The notes: generated by a model not told the origin, from the letters alone. A stretch of DNA of 64,000 nt from Mucilaginibacter jinjuensis (GCF_028596025.1 NZ_CP117167.1:5704001-5768000); one strand, 5' to 3'. Positions 40,675 to 50,279 are shown, counted from the stretch's first letter. Numbers and translations are program-made.

Positions 40675-43305
40675 TTAGAACTGCAACACCACAAAGAACC
40701 TGATACCATGTTTAGAAGTATCCGGGTGATCGAGGTAGCTGAAACGTTCTACATAATCAATCCGCAGGATCTTAAATATATTGGCAATACCAATACTGCC
40801 CTCCTGATAAGGCCCATTGTTTAAGGTATAAACAAACGGGTGCCCGTTTCTTTCAGGAAATTGTATTAATGATGGATCGTTAGCCGGGTTATTCTCTGCC
40901 CGCAATCCGCCCCAAAGCACTTTGTACGATACTACTTCGCGCCATTTCAACTTCTTAAGCAACGGGATTTTGTTAAAGAAGTACCCGTTAAAATTTTGGT
41001 CAATGTTAATGGCTGCATAGTGATCGCTCACAAACTCCAGGAAGTTCATTAAGTTGTACGATTGTAGCTGCAAAGCGTAAGTCTGGTTGGCATGGTGGAT
41101 ATCCAGCAACGGGAACGGCAACTTACCGACTACGTAGCCACCCTCGGTACTTACATCGGCAAAACCTAACTGCGATAAATAAAAGCGTTTGCTGATATTG
41201 CCCGTAAAGTTTTCGTAATGGTAATCGCCGCCAAGTACTTTAATACCTTGTTGGTAACGAAGTGTGAAAATAGGGTACTTATCAGGAATAGGTGTACGAT
41301 ATAGTTTTCCCTGGTAAAATTTCTCATGAGGGGCGTAACGTAGCTCGGTTGATAGCTCTGTTGTGGTTAGCCAGTTAATGTTATTAGGCTGGCCGTTTAC
41401 TGTATTTTGATAATACAAAGCGCCGCCTACATCCGGGCCTGCCGGGTTTTGCTTCCAATTCTTTAACTCAAATTTGTAAGAAAAATGGTTCAGAAACTCG
41501 TGCACATAATCTAACCTGAAAATATTGTTATAGGTTAAAATGTCGTTATACCCACGTTTAAAGGAAAGCAAAAAGTTATCTTCCTGCACAAACTGCAACT
41601 CCTGCCCGGGTATCTGGGTATCTTTCTGATAGCTGGCACGTAAATAACTTTGCGGGAACGAGTAGATTGATTTATTGTTGAGCGAATACGTGCCGCTTAA
41701 AAAGTATTTAAATTTTTCGTCCTTAAAACCATAAGCTCCATAGGTTTCAAAATAGTACCGTTTGCTTAAAGTTGTGGTGGTACGCCCACCGAGCCTCAAC
41801 CTAAAACCTTCTATCGGATTAAAGTTATAGAATGTATTTACCGGGCCAACCTCAAACGGGCCGTAGTTTTTATAACCGGCCAATACCAGCGTCACAATAT
41901 CCATCGTGCGTTTAAAGGATGGGATGGTTTGTAAACTATCAATATCTTTATAGATGCTTGCTTCAGATGCCTTCAGCGTATCCGGACGGTTTTTATTCCA
42001 ATAATCATCACCCCTATCTGCAGCCGTTGGGGCTATTACCTCGGCCGGGCCTTCGTAAGTTTTCGCAGGGCGTGGTACGTTGGTGGCAAAATCGCTTAAC
42101 ATTACCACACGTTCGCCCAAAATACCACCACCTTTATTTTTACTCAGGCCGAAGTCTATTTTTAAATCGCTCTGGCTTAAATGGTAACGGCCATCGGTAT
42201 TTTTATCAAAGGCAAGCACGGCCTGCATTTGCCTTACAAAGTTAAGGTTGATGTTTTTGTTGACAGATAAGGCAGCACGTTCAACGACATAGTTACCATC
42301 CATGGTGATGTAGATCTTTCCTTCGAACAATAAATCGGTAGTACTGCGTGGCGTAAAGCTTAACTCAATCAGGTTCGGACTTACATCTTTCAGCGTATCT
42401 GTAATAAAGAATTTGTAAACCGAAGGCGCGGCATCGGCAATTGGGCTTAGCAGCTGGTTACCCAACAGTGAGACATTGTTATCGTAAATATCAATATCCT
42501 GGTACATGCGGTTAAAATAGGCTGTTAAACCCTGGTTATCTACAAAGCTTTCGTCGTACTTAACCTGTTTGTTGGCCTCAATAAATTGCTTTTTAGTATA
42601 GGGCTGCTTGCGGAAAAAGTTGTGCGAAAGCTTCTCCTCCATATACAAAGGCAGCAGTGTTTTACCGCCAATTTGGGTCGAATCCTGTTCGCGGAATAAG
42701 AACTGGTAGTTCTTAAACATTTTTTTATCGCGGAACTTATCAGATAAGTTGCTCAGCGCAAATATCATTTTTTCATATTGGTGATATTCGGCATAATCAT
42801 AACTCTCCAACCTGTTTTGTTTTTTGTGCTCGATAACCTTGCGGATCAGCTCAACAGCCGGGTTATCTTTATTACGGTAACGAACTTTTTTGCCCGATTT
42901 GATCACCACCTCATTAAGCAGGTGGGTATCCTCGCCCATTACAATGTTCTTAACCAGTTCCTGCCCTGGGGTAACCGTTACGTATACCGACTTATAGCCA
43001 ATGAACGAAAACTTAACCTGGGTATATGGCCCGGTGCCTTTTAGCGTGTAATTACCGTTAGCATCGGCACTTACGCCTATGGTTGTACCCACAAAGGTTA
43101 CGGTTACAGCAGGTAACGTCTCTTTGGTTTTGGCATCGGTAATAACACCCTTGATTACAGTTGGAGCTGTTGCAGCCGGTGGTGGAGTGGCATCCTGTGC
43201 GTATATTTTTAATGGAAGTGCAAAAAGCACGGCCATTACGAGAAAAATAATCCGGCTATATATAAACGGAGATTTTTTTGAATGTGTTGGTATAATTTTA
43301 TGCAT
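40675..43305 (-). CDS. DUF5686 and carboxypeptidase-regulatory-like domain outer-membrane protein
   Basis: 876 aa from the ATG at 43305, chosen because the signal peptide (residues 1-36, ending ALPLKIYAQD) starts there. A CarboxypepD_reg-like beta-sandwich (about 50-135, VIKGVITDAKTKETLPAVTVTFVG) precedes a DUF5686 region that ends as an outer-membrane barrel with a terminal Phe (FFVVLQF). DUF5686 proteins are widespread in Bacteroidota without experimental function. No TonB box or plug domain is apparent, so it is not a classical SusC. Monocistronic, with its terminator. Confidence 0.88.
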   Translation of the reverse strand: MHKIIPTHSKKSPFIYSRIIFLVMAVLFALPLKIYAQDATPPPAATAPTVIKGVITDAKTKETLPAVTVTFVGTTIGVSADANGNYTLKGTGPYTQVKFSFIGYKSVYVTVTPGQELVKNIVMGEDTHLLNEVVIKSGKKVRYRNKDNPAVELIRKVIEHKKQNRLESYDYAEYHQYEKMIFALSNLSDKFRDKKMFKNYQFLFREQDSTQIGGKTLLPLYMEEKLSHNFFRKQPYTKKQFIEANKQVKYDESFVDNQGLTAYFNRMYQDIDIYDNNVSLLGNQLLSPIADAAPSVYKFFITDTLKDVSPNLIELSFTPRSTTDLLFEGKIYITMDGNYVVERAALSVNKNINLNFVRQMQAVLAFDKNTDGRYHLSQSDLKIDFGLSKNKGGGILGERVVMLSDFATNVPRPAKTYEGPAEVIAPTAADRGDDYWNKNRPDTLKASEASIYKDIDSLQTIPSFKRTMDIVTLVLAGYKNYGPFEVGPVNTFYNFNPIEGFRLRLGGRTTTTLSKRYYFETYGAYGFKDEKFKYFLSGTYSLNNKSIYSFPQSYLRASYQKDTQIPGQELQFVQEDNFLLSFKRGYNDILTYNNIFRLDYVHEFLNHFSYKFELKNWKQNPAGPDVGGALYYQNTVNGQPNNINWLTTTELSTELRYAPHEKFYQGKLYRTPIPDKYPIFTLRYQQGIKVLGGDYHYENFTGNISKRFYLSQLGFADVSTEGGYVVGKLPFPLLDIHHANQTYALQLQSYNLMNFLEFVSDHYAAINIDQNFNGYFFNKIPLLKKLKWREVVSYKVLWGGLRAENNPANDPSLIQFPERNGHPFVYTLNNGPYQEGSIGIANIFKILRIDYVERFSYLDHPDTSKHGIRFFVVLQF

Positions 43306-44026
43306 AAAGTTAAAACTTAATGACCTTAGCCTTTTAATATTACTATCCCAAACACAGTTATAATCCCAATTCACTATAGTAATTTCTTGTTCAGCCGACC
43401 AAGATCATGCCATTAACACAACATACTTATTATTAATTATTTATCAATAATACTTATATCATAAATTAACGGAATACCGTTTTTTTACACTAAACTGTCG
43501 ATATGAAACAGTTCACTGTATAAACGTTATTATTTAGATGAAAGATTGCAAAGATAGTTACCAAAAAATATCATCATATATTAAACCTGACATTATGGTG
43601 ATGTTTTTAATATATCATCTTGAATAGGACACGGAAAGAAGGGATTACCCTGATGTGGAGGAAGATATTATGGACGCTTGTTTAAATTTCGCACAATCCA
43701 TTTTTCATTAGGAAGGGTGCCTGGTGCATGTTTAGCCTATGGATGTACTTTCTTTTTCTCTCAAAAAAGAAAGTGACATCCACTAACGACAATGCTTCAC
43801 ACTACCATTCCTAATGAAAAACTGATTGCGCTATTAAGCAACGGCTCTGTAGGTCGGGATTATTAATGTAGTGTTTGTTTTTATAGGTATTAGTGAGCAC
43901 TCAACGGTCGGTTGTCTTCATTCCTCGCAATGACGTGAGTGAGGAGTGAAAGTCTGCATGCCCATTTTTATTGGATAGGTTTTTGCAGTATTCCATTCGA
44001 ATTAAAAAATTTAAACAATACTACCT
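43306..44026. other. Intergenic region with AT-rich promoter area and a MITE-like element
   Basis: 721 bp between divergent genes. 43306-43680 is AT-rich and holds the DUF5686 upstream region with no gene. 43691-43831 is a repeat element listed separately. 43870-43940 contains GTAGTGTTTGTTTTTAT, shared with 45196-45220, and a CATTGCGAG half-copy (43921-43934). Confidence 0.7.
43691..43831. repeat. TTCATTAGGAAGG-family MITE-like element, complete copy
   Basis: Terminal inverted repeats of about 26 bp (43691-43717 and 43805-43831) with the perfect core TTTTTCATTAGGAA (43701-43714)/TTCCTAATGAAAAA (43808-43821). Inside is an 11-bp hairpin ACTTTCTTTTT/AAAAAGAAAGT (43747-43757, 43764-43774). It encodes nothing. 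Related truncated elements are at 39168-39259 and 45246-45330. Confidence 0.82.
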
Positions 44027-44950
44027 ATGAAAGCTGTTTTGATCTACAAATTCGGCGGCCCCGAAGAATTAAAATACGAAGATGCCCCCGAGCCAATCAT
44101 TAACCCGAATGACGTTTTAATAAAAGTAATAGCCACCAGCGTAAACCCGGTAGACTGGAAAATACGCAAAGGCGAACATGGCGACATTAAATTCCCGGCT
44201 ATATTGGGTTGGGATGTTTCGGGAGTGATTACAAAAGTGGGCAGCGATGTACACGATTACAAAGTGGGCGACGAAGTTTACGCCCGCCCCGATTTAAAAC
44301 GCAACGGTACTTATGCCGAATATGTAGCTGTTAAGGCAAGCGAAATTTACTTCAAACCAAAATCTGTAGATCATACTACCGCCGCGGCCATTCCTCTGGC
44401 GAGCTTAACCGCATGGCAGGGAATTTTTGATCATGGTAAGTTACAAGCCGGGCAAAAGATCCTGATCCACGGTGCATCTGGCGGAGTGGGTACCTTTGCC
44501 GTACAGTTTGCCAAATGGAAAGGTGCTTATGTAATCGGTACCGCCTCTGGCGATAACATCGACTTTTTGAAAGAACTTGGCGCAGACGAGGTGATAGACT
44601 ACAAGAAAGAAAAATTTGAAGAAAAGCTAAAAGACATCGACGTAGTGTTTGATACCCGCGGCGGCGATACCCAGATCAAATCTATCGAAGTACTAAAACA
44701 GAACGGTATACTGGTAAGCACCGTTGGCATAAAAGATAAAGAAGCCCTTAAACCTAAAAATATTGAAGGTGTAGCATACATGGCACAGTCTACCCCCAAT
44801 GACTTAAAACAAATCGGCGAACTGGTTGATGCCGGCAAAGTAAAGGCCATCATAGCCAAAGTATTACCACTAAAAAATATTATCCAGGCGCATAAACTGA
44901 GCGAAGAAGGGCATACAAGAGGTAAGATTGTGTTGACGGTTGGGGAGTAA
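44027..44950 (+). CDS. NADP-dependent quinone oxidoreductase-like (MDR, zinc-less alcohol dehydrogenase family)
   Basis: 307 aa. GroES-like N-terminal domain (MKAVLIYKFGGPEELKYEDAP, GWDVSGVITKVGSDVHDYKVGDEVYA) and Rossmann domain (ILIHGASGGVGTFAVQFAKWKGA, residues about 147-169; the glycine motif is ASGGVG). The catalytic zinc Cys/His residues of alcohol dehydrogenases are absent, as in quinone or enoyl reductases. It reduces quinones or other alpha,beta-unsaturated carbonyls with NADPH, probably in detoxification. It ends just before a CATTGCGAG palindrome that may act as its terminator. Confidence 0.9.
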   Translation: MKAVLIYKFGGPEELKYEDAPEPIINPNDVLIKVIATSVNPVDWKIRKGEHGDIKFPAILGWDVSGVITKVGSDVHDYKVGDEVYARPDLKRNGTYAEYVAVKASEIYFKPKSVDHTTAAAIPLASLTAWQGIFDHGKLQAGQKILIHGASGGVGTFAVQFAKWKGAYVIGTASGDNIDFLKELGADEVIDYKKEKFEEKLKDIDVVFDTRGGDTQIKSIEVLKQNGILVSTVGIKDKEALKPKNIEGVAYMAQSTPNDLKQIGELVDAGKVKAIIAKVLPLKNIIQAHKLSEEGHTRGKIVLTVGE

Positions 44951-44965
44951 AGTTAACTGTTCATA

Positions 44966-45072
44966 AAATTTTGTCATTGCGAGAAGGAACGATGCTGCAA
45001 TCTCGTGACTATGCAGATCGAATTAGCATTAGTTACGAGATTGCCACGCTATCGCTCGCAATGACAAAATTT
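44966..45072. repeat. CATTGCGAG-family palindromic element, complete copy 2
   Basis: Perfect 18-bp terminal inverted repeats AAATTTTGTCATTGCGAG (44966-44983) and its complement (45055-45072), with inner TGCAATCTCGT...ACGAGATTGC. Homologous along its length to 38931-39033. It begins 16 bases after the stop codon of the quinone oxidoreductase. Confidence 0.87.
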
Positions 45073-45245
45073 AATTGTACCGATAAGAAATGCTCTCACT
45101 AACCGTAAATAACCTAACAATTGTGGCATTTTAATTTTCGGGCAGCACTACACCCTTTAATAGAAAATTGAGCAGCCACGAGTTTGTTTTTCACGTAGTG
45201 TTTGTTTTTATTGGTGTTCATGAGATCGCTACGCTAAGTTTCTTG

Positions 45246-45383
45246 GTAGTTCTTTCTTGCGGAAAGAAAGAAGTACATCCACTGACGACAATCCCAGCCA
45301 CTACCCTTCCTAATGAAAAACGGCTTATGCGTTAGTATTGGCAGCGCTAATCGGTCTGAGATTGCTTCGTACCTCGCAATGAC
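45246..45383. repeat. TTCATTAGGAAGG-family element, truncated copy 2, with CATTGCGAG tail
   Basis: Hairpin GTAGTTCTTTCTT/AAGAAAGAAGTAC (45246-45258, 45264-45276, one mismatch), ACATCCACTGACGACAAT, CCTTCCTAATGAAAAACGG (45302-45320) and GTCTGAGATTGCTTCGTACC TCGCAATGACG (45353-45383). The same order of modules as at 39168-39311. The whole 45073-45416 stretch contains no gene. Confidence 0.78.
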
Positions 45384-45416
45384 GTGAGAGAGGGAACGGC
45401 AGCCTACGAATCTTCC

Positions 45417-46226
45417 TCACACCAACCTCGATGGCGCAACTCCATAAGCCTTTTTAAAGGCGAATGAAAAGTGCGAAAAATCTTTAAACCCGACTTCCAT
45501 GTACACATCAGAGGTTTTCCAGCCTTTCTCTTTGAGGAGGTAGTGGGCATCTTCGAGACGTTTTTGCTGCAGCCAGCGGTTGGGCGAGGTTTTAAAGATC
45601 TTCTCAAAATCGCGTTTAAAAGTGGCCAGGCTGCGGCCGGTGAGGTAAGCAAAGCGGCTGATGTCTACATTAAACTTGTAGTGCTCGGTCATGTAGGCCT
45701 CCAGGTCTATTTTGCCGGGTTCGTTAAAATCGAAGAGGGCATCTTTAAGGTCGGGGTTGGTTTCGAGCAAAATCATGATGGCCTCTTTTACTTTCAGGCT
45801 TACCATCATTTGGTTCAGCTCACCGGTGCCATCAACGTAGGGTTGCAGCGACTCAACAAAGTTTAACAGCTTTTTATTCGGCTCTAAAATCAGGGCAGCT
45901 TCGCCATTATAGGGTTTGGATGGATGCAGATTAAACTCCTCGCTCAGGCTGTGCAGAGTTGCCTGATCCAACCGAATTGATAGTGCCCTATACTCTCCGC
46001 CCGGCACGGGGTGCTTGGTAAATTTGGCGAGTTGGTTACGGCGGATATACCGAAAATCGCCCGCCTTAAACACGTAATTTTTGCCGTTAATAAACAGGTC
46101 GTTGCAGCCCTCAATACCGTAGCTAAAAATGTGTTCGGCCACAAATTGTTCACCCTCCCGGCTGGTGTTGGAGTAGCAGGAATACAAAATCCGGTCGTCT
46201 GTTTGGTGGCTTGTTTTTGCTGGCAT
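45417..46226 (-). CDS. AraC-family transcriptional regulator
   Basis: 269 aa. The N-terminal part (about 1-160) resembles a cupin-type ligand-binding domain (FSYGIEGCNDLFINGKNYVFKAGDFRYI). Two C-terminal helix-turn-helix motifs are present: FNVDISRFAYLTGRSLATFKRDFEKIFKTSP and WKTSDVYMEVGFKDFSHFSFAFKKAYG, the latter typical of AraC family helix 2. Small redox genes of the SDR/MDR type commonly have such regulators; the SDR gene at 46316-47203 on the same strand is the likely target. Confidence 0.9.
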   Translation of the reverse strand: MPAKTSHQTDDRILYSCYSNTSREGEQFVAEHIFSYGIEGCNDLFINGKNYVFKAGDFRYIRRNQLAKFTKHPVPGGEYRALSIRLDQATLHSLSEEFNLHPSKPYNGEAALILEPNKKLLNFVESLQPYVDGTGELNQMMVSLKVKEAIMILLETNPDLKDALFDFNEPGKIDLEAYMTEHYKFNVDISRFAYLTGRSLATFKRDFEKIFKTSPNRWLQQKRLEDAHYLLKEKGWKTSDVYMEVGFKDFSHFSFAFKKAYGVAPSRLV

Positions 46227-46315
46227 AATGTATTATAAAAGTAAACAGAAATGCAGGGTTTAGCCCACATTTCTGCATTTTATGGTTAAATTTTTATACC
46301 TTATTTAAGTAATGC

Positions 46316-47203
46316 TTATTTGCTTCTTTCCTTCAAAAAAAACTTACCTGCATCGGTTTCCAGGAAGTTTTCGGCCTCGTCATGGTCGGTAGAAATACTT
46401 ACCGGCAACCATTTTTCCATTTCGGCTGTTCGTTGGGCATCCGCATTTTTCAACATGCCGATGGCTTCGCTACCTAATACCAGGTGCATTGGTGGCTCAG
46501 GATTTTCTACTAAGTCGATCATCACTTTTGCGGCTTTGTCCGGGTCACCCATGGGTACAAATGCACCGCTCTTAAATAGCTCGGTACGTTTTTCAACAGT
46601 GTCTTCGTAGCCTTCAATTGCAGGCGCGTAAGTCATAGAAGCACCTGCCCAATCGGTACGGAAACCACCAGGCTCAACACTGGTAACCAGTATGCCCAGC
46701 GGTGCAACTTCTTTAGCCAATGATTCGGTGAATCCGCTCAAACCAAACTTAGCAGCCTGGTAAATGCTCACGCCCGCGTTACCTACACGGCCACCAATGG
46801 AGCTGATCTGCAAAATGCGGCCTGCGCGCTGTTTACGCATGTAAGGCAATACCGCGCGTGTAATTTCAATAGGTGCATATAAGTTGGTTTCCAGTTGGCT
46901 TCGCACCTGTTCGTCGGTAAAAGCTTCTGCGGCGCCAACTATACCGAAACCAGCGTTATTTACCAATACATCGATACGGCCAAAGTGTTTAACAGCTTGG
47001 GCTACGGCATCGTAAACGGCATCGTAATTAGTTACATCGAGCTTTATGGGGAGTATCTGGTTGGGGTATTTTTCAACCAGGTCATTTAATTGTTCGGGGT
47101 TACGGGCTGTTGCGGCTACGTTATCGCCTTTTGCCAGTACTGCCTCGGTAAGGCTACGTCCCAATCCGCGGGAGCTGCCGGTTATAAACCATGTATTTGC
47201 CAT
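46316..47203 (-). CDS. SDR-family oxidoreductase (classical type)
   Basis: 295 aa from the ATG at 47203 (MANTWFITGSSRGLGRSL), preferred over an upstream in-frame start because the Rossmann motif then begins at residue 7. Intact NAD(P) motif TGSSRGLG, NNAG motif VLVNNAGFGIVG, active-site Ser in ISSIGG and the YQAAK signature (about 158-162). C-terminal part longer than FabG, as in the family of retinol-type or ketoreductase SDRs. Function: reduction or oxidation of a carbonyl or hydroxyl group, substrate unknown. It precedes the AraC regulator by 89 bp on the same strand. Confidence 0.9.
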   Translation of the reverse strand: MANTWFITGSSRGLGRSLTEAVLAKGDNVAATARNPEQLNDLVEKYPNQILPIKLDVTNYDAVYDAVAQAVKHFGRIDVLVNNAGFGIVGAAEAFTDEQVRSQLETNLYAPIEITRAVLPYMRKQRAGRILQISSIGGRVGNAGVSIYQAAKFGLSGFTESLAKEVAPLGILVTSVEPGGFRTDWAGASMTYAPAIEGYEDTVEKRTELFKSGAFVPMGDPDKAAKVMIDLVENPEPPMHLVLGSEAIGMLKNADAQRTAEMEKWLPVSISTDHDEAENFLETDAGKFFLKERSK

Positions 47204-47378
47204 TGTTGTAGATTTTTTATGTTTTTGTTGAATCAAAGGTAGGGTGAATAACAACCCGCCGTTTTGTTAGAAAGCTCAATCTATTTTGTTAAAAAGCTCA
47301 TTAAAAGAATAGATGATTATGCTTGATAATGACAATTAATAAGAGCTACTTTGCAGCGTAACATTTTCTAATTGAGTT

Positions 47379-48134
47379 ATGACCTATTGTTTAGGCATTA
47401 AAGTAAAACAAGGGCTGGTTGCCATTGCCGATACACGCATTACTTCGGGTAGCGATGTAACCATTAAAAAGAAGCTTTTTGTATTGCAGAAAGAGCAATG
47501 CTCGATGTTTATCATGACCAGCGGACTACGTTCTGTACGCGACAAAGCCATGGTTTATTTTGAAGAACTGCTGGATAGTAACCTTGCCGATTACGATAAA
47601 CTATACAAAGCCGTAAATGCCTTTGGCGAGCAGGTGAAACGTGTTGGCGAGGAAGACCGCGAGTCGCTCGAAAAGGCTGGGTTTAAATTTAACTTGAATA
47701 CCATTATTGGCGGACAGATGAAGAATGATGAAGAGCACAAACTCTTCCTCCTTTATCCCGAAGGTAACTGGGTTGAGTTGGGCGAGGGCGCACCTTATGT
47801 AATTATTGGCAACGCTGCACAGGGTAAAGCAATACTAAACCGCAGCTTAAACCGGGAATCGAGCCTGAAACTTTGTTTAAAGGCCGGTTTTCTATCATTC
47901 GACTCTACCCGTATCAGTGCTGCAGATGTTGATTTCCCGATTGATGTGGCGGTGTATGAGACCAACAGTTTTAAAATGATTGAGCACCATTATGATCAGG
48001 ATGACCTCGGTAAAGTTTCGGCACAATGGGATATGGAACTAAAAAAAGCGCTAAAAAACATCTCAAACCAATGGATGGATGCGACGTTTAATGATATAAC
48101 AAAGACTAAAAAGAAAAAGAGTAAAAAAGCATGA
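47379..48134 (+). CDS. Anbu-type proteasome-like (20S beta-related) peptidase
   Basis: 251 aa protease of the Anbu (ancestral beta subunit) family. Thr2 becomes the nucleophile after removal of Met1 (MTYCLGIKV), and IADTRITSGSD (about 16-26) is the family signature, with the basic residue of KKKLFVLQ following. GGQMKNDEEHKLFLLYPEGNWVELGEG and VIIGNAAQGKAILNR match Anbu. Anbu proteins form helical or ring assemblies and are linked to a neighbouring transglutaminase-like protein, as here. The C-terminal KKALKNISNQWMDATFNDITKTKKKKSKKA is a basic tail. The stop overlaps the start of the next gene by 4 bases (ATGA). Confidence 0.88.
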   Translation: MTYCLGIKVKQGLVAIADTRITSGSDVTIKKKLFVLQKEQCSMFIMTSGLRSVRDKAMVYFEELLDSNLADYDKLYKAVNAFGEQVKRVGEEDRESLEKAGFKFNLNTIIGGQMKNDEEHKLFLLYPEGNWVELGEGAPYVIIGNAAQGKAILNRSLNRESSLKLCLKAGFLSFDSTRISAADVDFPIDVAVYETNSFKMIEHHYDQDDLGKVSAQWDMELKKALKNISNQWMDATFNDITKTKKKKSKKA

Positions 48135-48973
48135 AGTTCAGCGTTTCGGGGGCATTAAGTTATCAGGTCAAATCGGCCGCAACATTTATTTTAAATATAC
48201 ATGCCCTCCGCACGCCGGACCAGTCTGTGCTAAAAGAAACTTTTACTGTAGACCCGCATAGCAATTCGGAAGAGCTGGTTGCCCAAACCGAAAATCGTTT
48301 TGTACGGTTCGAGGTAACCGAATCCGCCTATGTAAACGTTAACTATCATGCAGTTATCGATACCTCGTATAAACAAACTGCCGGGCACCTGCTAACAGAT
48401 GTACCGGTAATGCAGATGGACAACACTGTGATACCCTATTTTTTCCCCAGCAGGTATTGCCAGTCCGACAAGCTTTTCCGCTTTGCACATAACAAGTTTG
48501 GCAAAATTGATAACGCCTTTGAGAAGGTATGCGCGCTTACGGATTGGATCCACGATAATGTGGAATACTTGAGCGGCTCTACCACTTCACAAACTTCGGC
48601 GTATGATACTGTTACCGAGCAGGCCGGTGTTTGCCGCGATTTTGCGCACCTTGGTATCGCCCTTTGCCGTGCGCTGGATATCCCGGCACGTTATTTTACC
48701 GGCTACGCCTATCAACTAAACCCGCCCGATTTTCATGCCTGTTTCGAAGCCTTTATGGGTGGCCAATGGGTAATATTTGATGCCACTAAACTGGTGCCGC
48801 TTAACGGCCTGGTAAAAATAGCAACCGGCCGCGATGCCGCAGAAGCTGCCATTGCCAGTATTTTTGGCGATGTTACCAGCACCTTTATATCGGCCTCGTG
48901 CCAATTGGCTGCCGATAGCTTCGAGCCTATTTATTACGATAGCAATAACCCTATAGGGCTTACTTATTTATAA
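48131..48973 (+). CDS. Transglutaminase-like cysteine peptidase partner of Anbu
   Basis: 280 aa. N-terminal beta domain (about 1-110) followed by a transglutaminase-like core: Cys in AGVCRDFAHLGIALCRAL (about 160), His in PPDFHACFEAFM (about 201) and Asp in WVIFDATKL (about 216). In other bacteria this type is encoded with Anbu, a circularly permuted ATP-grasp ligase and an alpha-E protein, a proposed peptide-modification system. Here only Anbu and this gene are adjacent; the other two are not in the window. The overlap ATGA with Anbu implies a single operon. Confidence 0.88.
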   Translation: MKFSVSGALSYQVKSAATFILNIHALRTPDQSVLKETFTVDPHSNSEELVAQTENRFVRFEVTESAYVNVNYHAVIDTSYKQTAGHLLTDVPVMQMDNTVIPYFFPSRYCQSDKLFRFAHNKFGKIDNAFEKVCALTDWIHDNVEYLSGSTTSQTSAYDTVTEQAGVCRDFAHLGIALCRALDIPARYFTGYAYQLNPPDFHACFEAFMGGQWVIFDATKLVPLNGLVKIATGRDAAEAAIASIFGDVTSTFISASCQLAADSFEPIYYDSNNPIGLTYL

Positions 48974-49028
48974 AATGATAACATACATCGTTAAACAGTT
49001 AACCGTATCTTGGGTTCTTAACTGATAA

Positions 49029-50279
49029 ATGAGTAAGCTTATCAAATTCATTTTTGCTTTATCTGCATTTTTTTGTTTTTCTGCTCAGTTATGGGCCCAG
49101 GGAAACAGGGGCATCCCGATTGTCCGCGATTTACAAAGAGAAAGAGATAGCCTGGCCTCCAAAGAGCCTGTACCTCAAAAAGATCTTTATGATGTTTTAA
49201 AGAGTTGGATGGGTAAACCCAAACCAACGGTTCCGCATAAAGACACCATTACCTCCAAACCTAATATTTCCCTCATCCCTGCAGTGGGCTATACCCTTAC
49301 AACCGGTTTTGCACTTAGTTTATCAGGCAATATGCAGTTCAGGCTGGATTCTACTGCACGTGTTTCAACAGTAACGGCCAGCGCTGCGGTATCAACAAAT
49401 AAGCAGCTCATTATACCTGTACAATCAACCATCTGGCTAAAAAACAGCAATTATGTTTTAATTGGCGATTACCGCTTTTATAAATATCCGCAAAGCACGT
49501 ACGGCCTCGGTACCAATTCAAAACCGGAAGACGAAAACCCGATGAACTTTAATTACATCAGGTTTTATGAAACACTGCTCAGAAAAATCACGGGCAATTT
49601 TTATCTCGGCGCAGGGTATATTATCGACTACTACGCCAACATTTCTGAAAAAGGAACCAAAAGCGGTGCGCCATCGGCTTATGAGCTATATGGTATGTTG
49701 CCGCATACGGTATCATCGGGCTTAACTTTAAATGCGCTGTTTGATAGCCGTGATAATGCTATCAATGCATCAAAAGGTGCTTATGCTTCTATGCAACTCC
49801 GTACTAATTTCGAGTTTCTGGGCAGTAATTCGGGCTGGCAATCTTTAATTATAGATGCCCGCAAGTATTTTAACTTCCCGGCCGGCAGTAAAAACGTACT
49901 GGCTTTCTGGAATTACGATTGGGTAGTGATCAGCGGCAAACCACCCTACCTTAATTTACCCGCCAACGCCTGGGATTCTTACTCAACCACCGGCCGGGGA
50001 TACGTGCAGGGGCGTTTCAGAGGCGCCCAAATGATCTACCTCGAATCAGAATATCGTTTTCGACTCACAAAAAACGGCCTGTTGGGCGGCGTAATTTTCG
50101 CTAATGCCGAAAGTTTCTCGGCCGCACCGGGTTCGGGCTTGCAATCTATCCAGCCGGCTTTTGGCCCGGGGTTAAGGCTTAAACTCAACAAGGTATCCAA
50201 AACCAATATCGGGCTCGATTATGGCTTCGGTACTGGAGGTTCCAGCGGTTTATTTGTTTGCGTCGGCGAAGTTTTTTAA
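49029..50279 (+). CDS. BamA/TamA (Omp85)-family outer-membrane barrel protein, no visible POTRA
   Basis: 416 aa. Signal peptide 1-23 (ends SAQLWAQG). The rest is a beta barrel. The Omp85 L6-type motif GRGYVQGRFRG is at about 317-327 and the final residue is Phe. The N-terminal extension of about 75 residues is too short for POTRA domains. Such short Omp85 (surface antigen D15-like) barrels are common in Bacteroidota. It follows the Anbu pair by 55 bp on the same strand and could be transcribed with it, although a functional link is only suggested by position. Confidence 0.83.
   Translation: MSKLIKFIFALSAFFCFSAQLWAQGNRGIPIVRDLQRERDSLASKEPVPQKDLYDVLKSWMGKPKPTVPHKDTITSKPNISLIPAVGYTLTTGFALSLSGNMQFRLDSTARVSTVTASAAVSTNKQLIIPVQSTIWLKNSNYVLIGDYRFYKYPQSTYGLGTNSKPEDENPMNFNYIRFYETLLRKITGNFYLGAGYIIDYYANISEKGTKSGAPSAYELYGMLPHTVSSGLTLNALFDSRDNAINASKGAYASMQLRTNFEFLGSNSGWQSLIIDARKYFNFPAGSKNVLAFWNYDWVVISGKPPYLNLPANAWDSYSTTGRGYVQGRFRGAQMIYLESEYRFRLTKNGLLGGVIFANAESFSAAPGSGLQSIQPAFGPGLRLKLNKVSKTNIGLDYGFGTGGSSGLFVCVGEVF

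Noticed and set aside
40675..43305. TonB-dependent receptor
   Set aside because: It has the carboxypeptidase-regulatory domain and a barrel-like end, but no plug domain or TonB box was found; the DUF5686 assignment fits better.
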